This document shows positions 33,118 to 41,597 of a stretch of DNA of 64,000 nucleotides, piece after piece. The translations under genes were made by a program, and so were the position numbers. The notes beneath the pieces were generated by a model that was not told the origin of the DNA, ran no database searches, and was given only the letters and a program-made list of their open reading frames with translations. This DNA comes from Novosphingobium sp. SG919 (GTDB taxonomy: Bacteria; Pseudomonadota; Alphaproteobacteria; Sphingomonadales; Sphingomonadaceae). The DNA lies in contig NZ_JABCNG010000004.1 in assembly GCF_012932495.1 (NCBI RefSeq), forward strand, positions 372,001 through 436,000. Direction: 5' to 3'. How positions within the stretch are numbered: the stretch's first letter is position 1; each line of letters begins with the position of its first letter.

Positions 33118-34191
33118 TCAACTGCGCAGCGCCGCCTCCAGCGGCGTTGCCAGCCGCTGGTGATCGCCCCAGTTGGTGGCGATCGCGCGCGCGGCATCGG
33201 GTCTCACCAGCACTTGCGCGGTCCACAGGTTGTTGCTGCCATCGTGCCACAAGGTGCCATCGGGGCGCACGACCCAACCCAGCGCATAGCTGCCGCCGAA
33301 CGGCGGGGTGTGCAGCCGCTGCCAGGTTTGCGGCCGCAACAGTGGCGCGCGGGTGCGGTGGGCCTCAAGGAACGCGATCATCGCGGCGATGGGCGCGTGC
33401 AGCCTTGCGGCGGGCCCCGCAACGGCGGGATTGTCGGTCGGTGGTACGCCCGGCGGGTGGGGCACGCCGGCTTCACCGGGCCACCAGGCATGGCCCACCG
33501 GCTGGTCCAGCATGCCCGGCGTGCCCGGTGCGCCAAAGCCCGCCCCGGCCATGCCAAGCGGCGCGAACAGGCGCTGGGCCACCAGCGTTTCCCAGGGCTG
33601 GCCGCAGGCCGCCTCAAGCATTGCGGCCGCAGCCACGTAGTTGCGGTTGGAATAGATGAAGCGTGTGCCCGGCGCGGCCTCGGGCGCGCGGGCGAGAGTC
33701 ATGCGGGTCAGGGCCAGGCGGCTGGCGCGCGGATCGGCTTCCTCTGCCGGAAAGGCATCCATTTCGCCATCGCTGTCCAAGCGGGGAAAGCCGCTGGTAT
33801 GGGACAGCAGGTGCAAGAGCGTAACGCCCTGCCAGGCCGGTGCATCGTGCCAGGCCAGGCGTGCCAGCAGCGGCTCGTCCCAGGCAAGCTCACCCGCTTC
33901 CACCGCCAGGGCAATCAGCGTGGCAGTGACCGGCTTGGTGACGGAGCCCCAGTGCCAGGCATCGCCTTGTGCGACAGGCGCGGTAGCGCCGGTCATGCGC
34001 AGGCCGGCGCAGGTTTCACCCGCCGTGGCGCCTGCGCGCCAACCGGCAGACAGCGCGGGAACCCCCAGGCGGCGGCGCAGCCGGGCAGCGGCCGCCGTGT
34101 CGCGCGGAAAGGACAGCGACGCCGCGCGCGCCAGGCCCGCCCACGGCAATCCAGCCAACAGGCCGAGCATGCCGCGCCGTGCCATGATCAT
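33118..34191 (-). CDS. Serine hydrolase, class C beta-lactamase/esterase fold
   Basis: The 357-residue protein has the SxxK motif SVTK (Ser83, Lys86), the second motif YSN (180-182) and a late HDG (near residue 323) in the place of KTG, the set found in AmpC-like esterases and D-aminopeptidases. The N-terminus MARRGMLGLLAGLPWAG has two arginines before a hydrophobic stretch, so export by Tat is possible. Real beta-lactamase activity is not implied; many such proteins are esterases. The start may be ATG 34191 or 34185. It follows the Lrp regulator by 3 bases, hence one transcript, and converges tail-to-tail on the MFS importer with no space between stops. Confidence 0.85.
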   Translation of the reverse strand: MIMARRGMLGLLAGLPWAGLARAASLSFPRDTAAAARLRRRLGVPALSAGWRAGATAGETCAGLRMTGATAPVAQGDAWHWGSVTKPVTATLIALAVEAGELAWDEPLLARLAWHDAPAWQGVTLLHLLSHTSGFPRLDSDGEMDAFPAEEADPRASRLALTRMTLARAPEAAPGTRFIYSNRNYVAAAAMLEAACGQPWETLVAQRLFAPLGMAGAGFGAPGTPGMLDQPVGHAWWPGEAGVPHPPGVPPTDNPAVAGPAARLHAPIAAMIAFLEAHRTRAPLLRPQTWQRLHTPPFGGSYALGWVVRPDGTLWHDGSNNLWTAQVLVRPDAARAIATNWGDHQRLATPLEAALRS

Positions 34192-34194
34192 GCC

Positions 34195-34650
34195 CTATCC
34201 AAGGGCATAGCCGTTCCATGCCTTGATCGGGCGGATCACGAAGCTGGTGTGCATCGCGCTGACCCCGGGCAGGCGGGCCAGGCAATCGCGGTGCAGCCGG
34301 TCGTAATCGGCCATGTCGCGCGCGCCGATGCGCAGGCGATAATCACCCGTGCCCGAGATGAGATAACATTCAAGGATTTCAGTCGAATCCAGCGCGGCGC
34401 GTTCGAACCGTTCCATCGCTTCGCGGCTCTGGCTTTCCAGGGTGATGTCGATCAGGGCATGCAGGTTGAGCCCGATCTTGCCCGCGTCAACCCGTGCGCC
34501 ATAGCCCGTGATCGTGCCGTTTTCTTCCAGCGCGCGCATCCGCCGGTGGCAGGCAGAGCTGGAAAGCCCCACCCGATCGGCCAGTTGTGCCAGCGAACTT
34601 TGCGAATCTGCCTGCAGTGCAGCCAGCAACTTGCGATCTATGCGGTCCAT
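34195..34650 (-). CDS. Lrp/AsnC-family regulator
   Basis: The 151-residue protein has an N-terminal winged helix-turn-helix (DRKLLAALQADSQSSLAQLADRVGLSSSACHRRMRALEENG) and a C-terminal RAM domain with the ECYLISGTGDYRLRIGARDMADYD pattern that binds amino acids. It should act as an octamer or dimer on amino-acid-related genes. It is in the same operon as the serine hydrolase, which suggests that the hydrolase may handle peptide or D-amino-acid substrates; this is weak inference. The DsbA-like gene upstream is 80 bases away on the same strand. Confidence 0.92.
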   Translation of the reverse strand: MDRIDRKLLAALQADSQSSLAQLADRVGLSSSACHRRMRALEENGTITGYGARVDAGKIGLNLHALIDITLESQSREAMERFERAALDSTEILECYLISGTGDYRLRIGARDMADYDRLHRDCLARLPGVSAMHTSFVIRPIKAWNGYALG

Positions 34651-34730
34651 CCCTGCCGTTTAGCGCGAAAACTTGGCGTTTGAAGCCTGATTCGCGGGAA
34701 ACTTTGGCTCAATTTGGGGCTCGATCTGGA

Positions 34731-35483
34731 TCAACGCGAATAATCCGCCGGCGGCGGGCCGTGGCGGGTGCTGCGCGCGGCCATCAGGGCGATCGCCGCG
34801 TCCAGGGTTTCGCCATCGATCGCCCCATCGACGAGGATGGTTTCGCCCGTGGTGTTGTTGCGCACGGCAACGGCCGGCGTGCCCTGTACCGTGGCGCGTT
34901 CGGCGGCGTCGCCCTCGGCCGCCAGGCGCCCCAGGGTATCGTCGCTGCGCAGGCAGGCGTCGAGCTTGGCCGCGTCGGCGGCGCCATCCTGCCGGGCGAG
35001 CGCGACCACCGCGCCGCGGCCGCGATCGGTGCCATTGCCAGGCAGGCCGCGGCCATTGCCGCCGGTGCGGGCAAAGTAATCGCCCAGGAAACGGTAATAG
35101 GCCGCCGACCCGCCCTGATCGGCCACGCACAGCGCCGCCATGCCGCCCAGCACGGCGGCCGCACCGTGGAACGGCAGGGGCAGCATGCGAATGGCCAGGT
35201 TGGCCTGGCCCTTGGCCCGCGAAATGGCCGCGTCGGGCACGCCGGAAAACTGCTTGCAATAGGGGCATTCGGGATCGGACCAGACCACCACGCTCACGGG
35301 CGCCTGGACCGGGCCCGAGACGCGATCTTGCGCCAGCAGCGCACCCACATCGGGAACGGTGCGCCAAGGGGCCGGGATATCGGGCAATTGGGCCGGCGCG
35401 GCCAGTGCCTGGGCGGCCATAGGGCCCATCGCAGAGACCGTGATCGTTGCCGCCAGGGCCATAGCCCGGAACCATGCGCGCAT
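34731..35483 (-). CDS. DsbA/DsbC-like periplasmic thiol-disulfide protein
   Basis: The 250-residue protein has a signal peptide (about residues 1-29, AQALAA) and a thioredoxin-like domain with the active site CPYC (Cys73-Cys76) after VVVWSDPE, and the cis-proline loop VQGTPAVAV near residue 205. A helical insert lies between. DSF-like sequences such as VVWSDPECPYCK are found in DsbA-related proteins of conjugative and general type (Thioredoxin_4 family). It should oxidise or isomerise disulfides in the periplasm. No DsbB is next to it. Which redox role it has cannot be read from sequence. Confidence 0.88.
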   Translation of the reverse strand: MRAWFRAMALAATITVSAMGPMAAQALAAPAQLPDIPAPWRTVPDVGALLAQDRVSGPVQAPVSVVVWSDPECPYCKQFSGVPDAAISRAKGQANLAIRMLPLPFHGAAAVLGGMAALCVADQGGSAAYYRFLGDYFARTGGNGRGLPGNGTDRGRGAVVALARQDGAADAAKLDACLRSDDTLGRLAAEGDAAERATVQGTPAVAVRNNTTGETILVDGAIDGETLDAAIALMAARSTRHGPPPADYSR

Positions 35484-35646
35484 TGCTGTTCCTTGTCCTT
35501 ACGCTTGCGTGTGCGTGCTCTTGCCCAATCCGGGGCAGGCGGCAAGCCCGCTTTGCCGCGCCCGTGCTTTTTGCATTTCGCCCTGGCTGGCTGTAGGGCA
35601 GCTGAATATATCCCGCCAAATACAGCGCATCCGTTGTGGAGTTGCC

Positions 35647-36423
35647 ATGGGCCGCCTTGTTCTGCGTTTTCTTGCCGTGATCGCCGCTCTGGCCACGAGC
35701 GCCGCGCCCGCCGCCGCACAGGGCCTGGGCAAGGGGCCACTGGTGCTGGCCGCAGCCAGCCTGCAGGAAGCGATGAACGCCGCGGCCGATCGCTGGTCGG
35801 CGTTGGGCCATGCACGGCCGGTGGTATCGTTCGCGGCCTCTTCGGCGCTGGCGCGACAGATCGAGGCCCACGCTCCGGCTGACCTGTTCGTGTCGGCCGA
35901 TGAAGACTGGATGGACGATGTTGCGCATGCCGGCCTACTGGCACCACGCACGCGTGCGCGGCTGGTGACCAACGCGCTGGTGATCGTGGCTCCGGCGGGC
36001 AGCGCCTTGCGGCTCTATCCCGCGCCTGGTTTCCCGCTGGCGCGCGCGCTGGGCGGGGGCAAGCTGGCGATGGGCGATCCCGACGCCGTGCCGGCCGGCC
36101 GCTATGGCAAGGCGGCGCTGGAACGGCTAGCGGTGTGGAGCCAGGTTCAGGGACAAGTGGCGCGGGCCGAAAACGTGCGTGCCGCGCTGGCCCTGGTCGC
36201 CCATGGCGCCGCGCCGCTGGGCATCGTCTATGCCACCGATGCGCGGGCCGAACCGGGCGTGCGCGTGGTGGGGGTGTTTCCCGCCGGCAGCCATGCGCCG
36301 ATCACCTATCCGCTGGCCCGGCTGGCCAGTTCCACCCATCCCGATGCCGAAGGTTTTCGTCGCTTCCTGCTGTCTGGGCAGGGCAAGGCGATTTTCCGTC
36401 GCTTCGGCTTTGTGGCGCACTGA
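35647..36423 (+). CDS. modA: Molybdate ABC transporter, periplasmic binding protein
   Basis: The 258-residue protein has a signal peptide (cleavage near residue 24, AAAQG) and the ModA pattern: VLAAASLQEAMN with a serine that contacts the oxyanion, VVSFAASSALARQIEAHAPADLFVSADEDWMD, then AMGDPDAVPAGRYGKAAL and APLGIVYATDA. It captures molybdate (or tungstate) in the periplasm. ATG 35647 was selected as start of the signal peptide; the frame is open far upstream. modB starts 5 bases after its stop. No ModE regulator and no Moco riboswitch are seen. Confidence 0.94.
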   Translation: MGRLVLRFLAVIAALATSAAPAAAQGLGKGPLVLAAASLQEAMNAAADRWSALGHARPVVSFAASSALARQIEAHAPADLFVSADEDWMDDVAHAGLLAPRTRARLVTNALVIVAPAGSALRLYPAPGFPLARALGGGKLAMGDPDAVPAGRYGKAALERLAVWSQVQGQVARAENVRAALALVAHGAAPLGIVYATDARAEPGVRVVGVFPAGSHAPITYPLARLASSTHPDAEGFRRFLLSGQGKAIFRRFGFVAH

Positions 36424-36428
36424 CGGGC

Positions 36429-37142
36429 ATGCTGCTTTCGGCACAGGAATGGGGCGTGGTGGCGCTGTCGGCCAAAGTCAGCGGCGTTGCCATCCTGGGC
36501 GTTCTGCCCATCGCCTTTGCCCTGGCCTGGGCGCTGGCGCGCGGGCGGTTTCGCGGGCGCCTGGTGCTCGATGCGGTGGTGCACCTGCCGCTGGTCTTGC
36601 CGCCGGTGGTGATCGGCTGGATGCTGCTGGTGGCATTCGCGCCGGCCGGCCCGGTGGGTGGCTGGCTGTGGCGCACGTTAGGCGTGACGCTGCTGTTCCG
36701 CTGGACCGGCGCGGCACTGGCTGCCGCGATCATGGCCCTGCCGTTGATGGTGCGGGCCATCCGCCTGTCGCTTGAAGCGGTCGATCCCCGGCTGGAGCAG
36801 GCCGCGCGCACCCTGGGCGCCGGGCCATGGGCCACATTCCGTCAGGTGACCTTGCCGCTCTGCGCGCCGGGCATGCTCGCCGGTGCGGTGCTGGGCTTTG
36901 CGCGCTCGCTGGGCGAATTCGGCGCCACGATCACGTTCGTGTCCAACATTCCGGGGGAAACCCAGACGCTGCCGCTGGCGATCTATGCTGCGTTGCAGGT
37001 GCCCGGCGGCGAAGCCACGGTCTGGCGCCTGGCCGTGGTGGCGGTGGTGCTGTCGCTGCTGGCGCTGGTCGGCTCGGAATGGCTGGCGCGGCGCCAGGGG
37101 GGCGTTGGCTTGCAAGGGGGCGGGGGCGCGCATGTCCTTTGA
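36429..37142 (+). CDS. modB: Molybdate ABC transporter, permease
   Basis: The 237-residue membrane protein has five to six helices and the permease EAA loop EAVDPRLEQAARTLGAGPWATFRQVTLPL (about 118-146), followed by GFARSLGEFGATITFVSNIPGETQTLPLAIY, which is the ModB signature. It forms the membrane channel with ModC. It starts 5 bases after modA and its last 11 bases overlap modC, so the three genes are one operon. Confidence 0.94.
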   Translation: MLLSAQEWGVVALSAKVSGVAILGVLPIAFALAWALARGRFRGRLVLDAVVHLPLVLPPVVIGWMLLVAFAPAGPVGGWLWRTLGVTLLFRWTGAALAAAIMALPLMVRAIRLSLEAVDPRLEQAARTLGAGPWATFRQVTLPLCAPGMLAGAVLGFARSLGEFGATITFVSNIPGETQTLPLAIYAALQVPGGEATVWRLAVVAVVLSLLALVGSEWLARRQGGVGLQGGGGAHVL

Positions 37143-37752
37143 TATCGACATCGTGCTGGCGCGCGGTGGCCGCGAATTTGCCGTGCGCGTGGCCGGCGGG
37201 CCCGGCATTACCGCGCTGGTTGGCCCGTCAGGGCAGGGCAAGACCAGCACGCTCGATGCCGTCGCCGGCCTGTTGCGCCCGCGTTCGGGCCGCATCGCCG
37301 TGGATGGCGCCGTCCTGTTCGATGCCGCCGGCGGGATCGACCTGCCCCCCCAGGTCCGCGCCGCTGGCTATGTCTTTCAGGACTTGCGCCTGTTCCCGCA
37401 CCTGTCCGTGCGGGACAACCTGCTGTTCGGCTGGCGCCACGCCCCAGCCGAACGCCGCACCCTGACGCTGGAGGAAGTGACCGGATTCCTCGACATCACG
37501 CCTTTGCTCGGCCGGCGTCCGCACACGTTGTCGGGCGGGGAAGCGCAGCGCGTGGCGATCGGCCGGGCGCTGCTTTCGGCCCCGCGTTTCCTGTTGATGG
37601 ACGAACCGCTGACCGCGCTCGATCCGGCGCGGCGCGAAGGGGTGATTGCCCTGATCGCGCGCATCCGCGATGCCTTTGCCCTGCCGGTCCTGCTGGTATC
37701 GCACCAGCAGCAGGATGTGGCGCGGCTGGCTGATGCGGTGGTGGAAATTTAG
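37132..37752 (+). CDS. modC: Molybdate ABC transporter, ATPase lacking the TOBE domain
   Basis: The protein of 206 residues has Walker A GPSGQGKTS (about 32-40), the Q-loop YVFQDLRLFPHLSVRDNL, the signature LSGGEAQRVAIGRALL, Walker B FLLMDEPLTALD and the H-loop VSHQ. These are complete, so it should be an active ATPase. ModC is usually about 350 residues with a C-terminal TOBE/Mop domain that senses cytoplasmic molybdate and inhibits transport; here the protein stops right after the ATPase core. Translation starts inside modB. The stop codon is genuine in the sequence, and no TOBE coding is found in other frames after it. Confidence 0.92.
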   Translation: MSFDIDIVLARGGREFAVRVAGGPGITALVGPSGQGKTSTLDAVAGLLRPRSGRIAVDGAVLFDAAGGIDLPPQVRAAGYVFQDLRLFPHLSVRDNLLFGWRHAPAERRTLTLEEVTGFLDITPLLGRRPHTLSGGEAQRVAIGRALLSAPRFLLMDEPLTALDPARREGVIALIARIRDAFALPVLLVSHQQQDVARLADAVVEI

Positions 37753-37797
37753 CGGGCCTGAATCCTGGCGAACGAGTTGAGATGCAGGCCGATTCTG

Positions 37798-37890
37798 CCC
37801 TCCTCTTCAGAGGAGGGGCCGGGGGTGGTGCGAAGCCTCGCGCAAGGGTTCCACCACCCCCCAACCCCCTCCTCTGAAGAGGAGGGGGTT
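37798..37890. repeat. Composite palindromic repeat between modC and kup
   Basis: Two hairpins of the same build face each other: CCCTCCTCT/AGAGGAGGG at 37798-37817 and AACCCCCTCCTCT/AGAGGAGGGGGTT (13-bp stem, loop GA) at 37863-37890. Between them GGGGGTGGTG (from about 37821) pairs with CCACCACCCCC (to about 37861). The whole can fold back on itself. Similar pyrimidine-rich palindromes are dispersed in sphingomonad genomes. It lies between the converging ends of modC and kup and may act as a two-way terminator. Confidence 0.7.
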
Positions 37891-37902
37891 GGAACGGCTA
37901 TC

Positions 37903-37926
37903 GGTTGGGCTGAGCCTGTCGAAGCC
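37903..37926. repeat. Short dispersed repeat (GGGCTGAGCCTGTCGAAGCCC type)
   Basis: GGGCTGAGCCTGTCGAAGCCC, next to the stop of kup, is a short partly palindromic sequence (GGGCT/AGCCC ends) that I recognise as frequent in sphingomonad intergenic DNA. Only one copy is seen in this window, so the repeat status rests on recall and not on sequence shown here. Confidence 0.45.
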
Positions 37927-37941
37927 CTCGCGCGACCACTC

Positions 37942-39906
37942 CTAGATTTCCAACTGGCTGCCCAGTTCGATCACGCGGTTGGTGGGCAGGCGGAAGAACT
38001 GCATCGGGCTTTCCGAATTGCGCACCATCCAGGCAAACAGCTTTTCCCGCCAGATCGCCATGCCCGGCCGCTTTGACGCGATCAGGGTTTGCCGCGCCAG
38101 GAAATAGCTGGTTTCCATCGGCTTGAACGGTCCGCCTGCGCGGGTTTCCGCGGCCAGTTCGGCGGGAATGTCCGCCTCGTCCATAAAGCCGCTGTTGATG
38201 ATCATGCGATAGAAGCCGTGGCCCATGTCTTCCACGTCGCGCCGCTTGTGATCGGGCACGTGGGGCACGCCGGCGGTCATCACCGTCAGGATCACCACGC
38301 GTTCGTGCAGGATGTGGTTGTGCTTCAAGTTGTGCAGCAGCGCGGGCGGGATGCCTTCAACGGTCGACGCCATGAACACCGCCGTGCCTTTGACGCGGCG
38401 CACGCGCTCGCACACCGAACCCAGGAACAGGTCGAACGGCATGGCGTCTTCGGCCAGGCGCTCGCGCAGGATGCGCCGCCCGGTGGCCCAGGTGGTGAGC
38501 GCGGTGAACGTGATCGCCGCCACCAGCAGCGGGAACCAGCCTCCATCGGGAATCTTGGTGGCGTTCGAGGCGAAATAGGCGCCGTCGATCACCAGGAACG
38601 TGCCGGTGACCAGGCCCGCCACCAGCGGGTGCCACTTCCACACGGCAAAGGTCAGCACGCCGAGCATGCAGGCGGTGATGAACATCGTACCGGTCACGGC
38701 AATGCCATAGGCTGAGGCCAGGTTGCTCGACGTGCGAAACGCCAGCACCAGCAGGATGACCATTGCCAGCAAGACCCAGTTCACCAGCGGAACATAGACC
38801 TGTCCGGCCGCGCTGGCACTGGTGTGCAGGATGCGGATGCGTGGCAGGAAGCCGAGTTGCACCGCCTGCTGCGAAACCGAGAACGCGCCCGAGATCACCG
38901 CCTGGCTGGCGATGACCGTGGCCAGGGTGGCCAGGATCACCAGCGGCAGGCGCGCCCAATCCGGGGCCATCAGGAAGAACGGATTTTCCACCATGGCCGG
39001 GTTGCGCAGCAGCAGGGCCGATTGGCCGGCATAGTTGATCAGCAGGCAGGGAAACGCCACCCACAGCCACGCCACCATGATCGCGCGACGGCCGAAGTGG
39101 CCCATGTCGGCATAGAGCGCTTCGGCCCCGGTCACCGCCAGCACGACGGAACCCAGCGCCAGGAACGCCAGCAGGGGATCGAGCGTGAAGAATTTCACCG
39201 CATACCAGGGGTTCACCGCCAGCAGGATTTCCGGCGCACGGGCAATGCCGTTGAGGCCAAGCAGCGCGATCACCAGGAAATAGACCAGCATGACCGGGCC
39301 AAACAACTTGCCCACCGCCGCCGTGCCGCGCGACTGGATGGCGAACAGGCCGATGAGAATGGCGATCGAAATCGGCAGGACCACGTCGGCAAAGGCGGGG
39401 TGCACCACGGTGAGCCCTTCCACCGCCGAAAGCACCGAAACCGCCGGTGTGATGATGGCGTCGCCATAGAACAGGGCCGTGGCGACGATGCCCAGGATCG
39501 CGGTGAACGCCGTCCACCGGCCCGGCTTGAGTTGCCGGCCGATCAGCGCGAGCAGCGCCAGGCTGCCCCCTTCGCCCTTGTTGTCGGCGCGCAGGATCAC
39601 GAAGACATACTTGACCGTGACGATCAGCGTCATGGTCCAGAACATCAGGGAGAGTACGCCGAAGATATGATCGGCATCCACCGCCAGGCGATGGTGCCCG
39701 ATGAAGCTTTCCTTCAGCGAATAGAGCGGCGAGGTGCCGATATCGCCGAACACCACGCCGATGGCGCCCACGGCCAGGGGCACGAGGCCCTGTGGCGGGT
39801 GGCCATCATGTGTTCCGGGCGAAGCGCTGGCAGGCGCATGATCGGTGGCAGCGGACGCACTGGCGGCCGCGGAATCGGGCGCCGCCGAAAGGGGTATGGC
39901 AGTCAT
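37942..39906 (-). CDS. kup: Low-affinity potassium/proton symporter Kup
   Basis: The 654-residue protein has a hydrophilic N-terminal tail, about twelve helices and a C-terminal cytoplasmic domain. The family marks are VGAIGVVFGDIGTSPLYSLKESF (helix 1), NKGEGGSLALLALI, LFYGDAIITPAVSVLSAVEGL with the conserved GD and TPA, and GTAVFMASTVEGIPPALLHNLKHN in the C-terminal part. It imports potassium with protons. It is divergent from a KdpDE-like sensor-regulator pair 143 bases away, which may control it, since no kdpFABC genes are present in the window. Confidence 0.95.
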   Translation of the reverse strand: MTAIPLSAAPDSAAASASAATDHAPASASPGTHDGHPPQGLVPLAVGAIGVVFGDIGTSPLYSLKESFIGHHRLAVDADHIFGVLSLMFWTMTLIVTVKYVFVILRADNKGEGGSLALLALIGRQLKPGRWTAFTAILGIVATALFYGDAIITPAVSVLSAVEGLTVVHPAFADVVLPISIAILIGLFAIQSRGTAAVGKLFGPVMLVYFLVIALLGLNGIARAPEILLAVNPWYAVKFFTLDPLLAFLALGSVVLAVTGAEALYADMGHFGRRAIMVAWLWVAFPCLLINYAGQSALLLRNPAMVENPFFLMAPDWARLPLVILATLATVIASQAVISGAFSVSQQAVQLGFLPRIRILHTSASAAGQVYVPLVNWVLLAMVILLVLAFRTSSNLASAYGIAVTGTMFITACMLGVLTFAVWKWHPLVAGLVTGTFLVIDGAYFASNATKIPDGGWFPLLVAAITFTALTTWATGRRILRERLAEDAMPFDLFLGSVCERVRRVKGTAVFMASTVEGIPPALLHNLKHNHILHERVVILTVMTAGVPHVPDHKRRDVEDMGHGFYRMIINSGFMDEADIPAELAAETRAGGPFKPMETSYFLARQTLIASKRPGMAIWREKLFAWMVRNSESPMQFFRLPTNRVIELGSQLEI

Positions 39907-40049
39907 GGCGGCGCCGCTACGCCCCGGCGTGACCGGGCGCGACGAAATTTATGCATTCTTTACGCCGCTTCACGCCTTCTTTGTCGTGAGGCCGCGACCG
40001 GGTGCGACAGCCTGGCCTCTCGACAGCAGGGGCACTGGTGCGGCATCCC

Positions 40050-41594
40050 ATGGCCATGACCCTTGCTCACGCCCACCGCATTGCGCCTCCGACCGGCACT
40101 GCCGAGGGCGATGGGCTGCTTGCCGGCCTCCTGGCCACGGCCGCGCTGATCGGCCTTGCCACGTTGATGGGGCTGACGCTGCTGGCGCGGGGCGACATTG
40201 CCGATATCGGGCTGCTCTATCTGGTGCCGGTGATGTTTGCCGCCATTCGCCTGGGATTGCGGCCCGGGCTGGCGGCGGGCGTGCTGTCGTCCTTGTGCTA
40301 CAACTACTTCTTTATTCCGCCCCGCTTCACCATGGCGGTGGCCGATCCATCGCACCTGATCACGCTGGTCATCCTGCTGGGCGTGGCGCTGGTGGGCAGC
40401 CACATGGCCGCGCGCCTGCGCCAGCAGGCAATGCTGGCCCAGGCGCAGGCCGGGCGCGACGCCTTGCTGGCCGGCTTTGCCGGGCGATTGATGGGCGTGA
40501 CCCGGCGCGACGCGCTGTGGACCTTGCTGGCCAGCGAAGTGGCGCATCTGTTCGGCCTGCGCGTGCTGGTGGCAGCGCCCGATGCGCAGGGCATCGTGGA
40601 ACTGGTGGCGGCACGCCCTGCGCATGACCGGCTCGATCTTCTCGAAGCGGCGGCGGCGCAGTGGTGCCTGGACAGTGGGCGCTCCGCCGGGCCGGGCGGG
40701 TTGGTGCCCACTGCATCGGAATGGCTGTTCCTGCCCGTGCCGGGCAGCCATGGCCCCTTGGCAGTGGTGGGCGTGGGCGATCCTGATGCCGATCTGCCCT
40801 TGCAAGGCGCGCAGGCGCCCTTGCTGGAAAGCCTGTTGGCGCAGACCGGGCTGGCCCTGGCGCGGATCGGCCTGGAAGAGGAAAAGCTGGCGCTGGGCCG
40901 CGTGCAAGAACGCGAACGCCTGCGCAGTGCCTTGCTGTCCTCGATCGGGCATGATCTGCGCACGCCGCTGACCACCGTGCTCGGCACCCTGCGCGCGCTG
41001 CGCCCTCTGGATCACGAACAGGCCGTGGCCCTGGCCAGCGCGCGGAGCGAGGCAGAGCGGCTCGACCGGTTTGTTGCCAACCTGATCGAGATGGTGCGGA
41101 TGGAAACCGGTGCCTTGCGCCGCGAGCCCGAGCCGGTGGACCTGGCCGAAGCCTGCGATGCTGCGCTCGATCACCTGGCCCCGGCCGGTTTGGCGCGCCA
41201 GGTGGACCTGGCCGTGCCTGAGGACTTGCCGCTGGTGCTGGCCGATCCGCGCCTGTTGCACCATTGCCTGATCAACCTGATCGACAACGCTGCCCGCCAT
41301 GGCGGCGGCGGCGCGATCCGCGTAGAGGCCTTGGCCGACGGGCAGGGCGGGGTGGAACTGGCCGTGTGTGACAATGGGCCCGGCGTTACGCCTGGCGAGG
41401 AGGAGCGAATTTTCGGCATGTTCACCAGGCTGGAAGGGTCTGATCGGCAGGGCGGCACTGGCCTGGGCCTCGCGATCGTTAAGGGCTTTGCCGAAGCCAT
41501 GGGGCTGGCGGTGACGGCGGCCAATCGCCCAGACGGCGGCGCCCGCTTTGCCCTGCATGTGCCGTCCGCGCTGGTTCGCGCGGTGGAGGCGTAA
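40050..41594 (+). CDS. kdpD: KdpD-like sensor kinase without the N-terminal KdpD/USP half
   Basis: The protein of about 514 residues corresponds to the C-terminal half of KdpD: four close membrane helices of the DUF4118 type (LLYLVPVMFAAIRLGLRPGL..NYFFIPPRFTMAVADPSHLITLVILLGVA), a GAF-like region, the phosphoacceptor SSIGHDLRTPLTTVLG and an ATPase with INLIDNAARHGG, CDNGPGV and GGTGLGLAIVKGF. The roughly 400-residue N-terminal cytoplasmic domain with its ATP-binding P-loop and USP part is absent. ATG 40050 was chosen; ATG 40056 and a GTG at 40002 are alternatives. The response regulator follows after 3 bases. Confidence 0.9.
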   Translation: MAMTLAHAHRIAPPTGTAEGDGLLAGLLATAALIGLATLMGLTLLARGDIADIGLLYLVPVMFAAIRLGLRPGLAAGVLSSLCYNYFFIPPRFTMAVADPSHLITLVILLGVALVGSHMAARLRQQAMLAQAQAGRDALLAGFAGRLMGVTRRDALWTLLASEVAHLFGLRVLVAAPDAQGIVELVAARPAHDRLDLLEAAAAQWCLDSGRSAGPGGLVPTASEWLFLPVPGSHGPLAVVGVGDPDADLPLQGAQAPLLESLLAQTGLALARIGLEEEKLALGRVQERERLRSALLSSIGHDLRTPLTTVLGTLRALRPLDHEQAVALASARSEAERLDRFVANLIEMVRMETGALRREPEPVDLAEACDAALDHLAPAGLARQVDLAVPEDLPLVLADPRLLHHCLINLIDNAARHGGGGAIRVEALADGQGGVELAVCDNGPGVTPGEEERIFGMFTRLEGSDRQGGTGLGLAIVKGFAEAMGLAVTAANRPDGGARFALHVPSALVRAVEA

Positions 41595-41597
41595 GGC

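Noticed and set aside
33118..34191. Antibiotic-resistance call for the beta-lactamase-fold protein
   Set aside because: The third motif is HDG and not KTG, and the neighbours are an Lrp regulator and a DsbA-like gene; an esterase or peptidase role is at least as likely.
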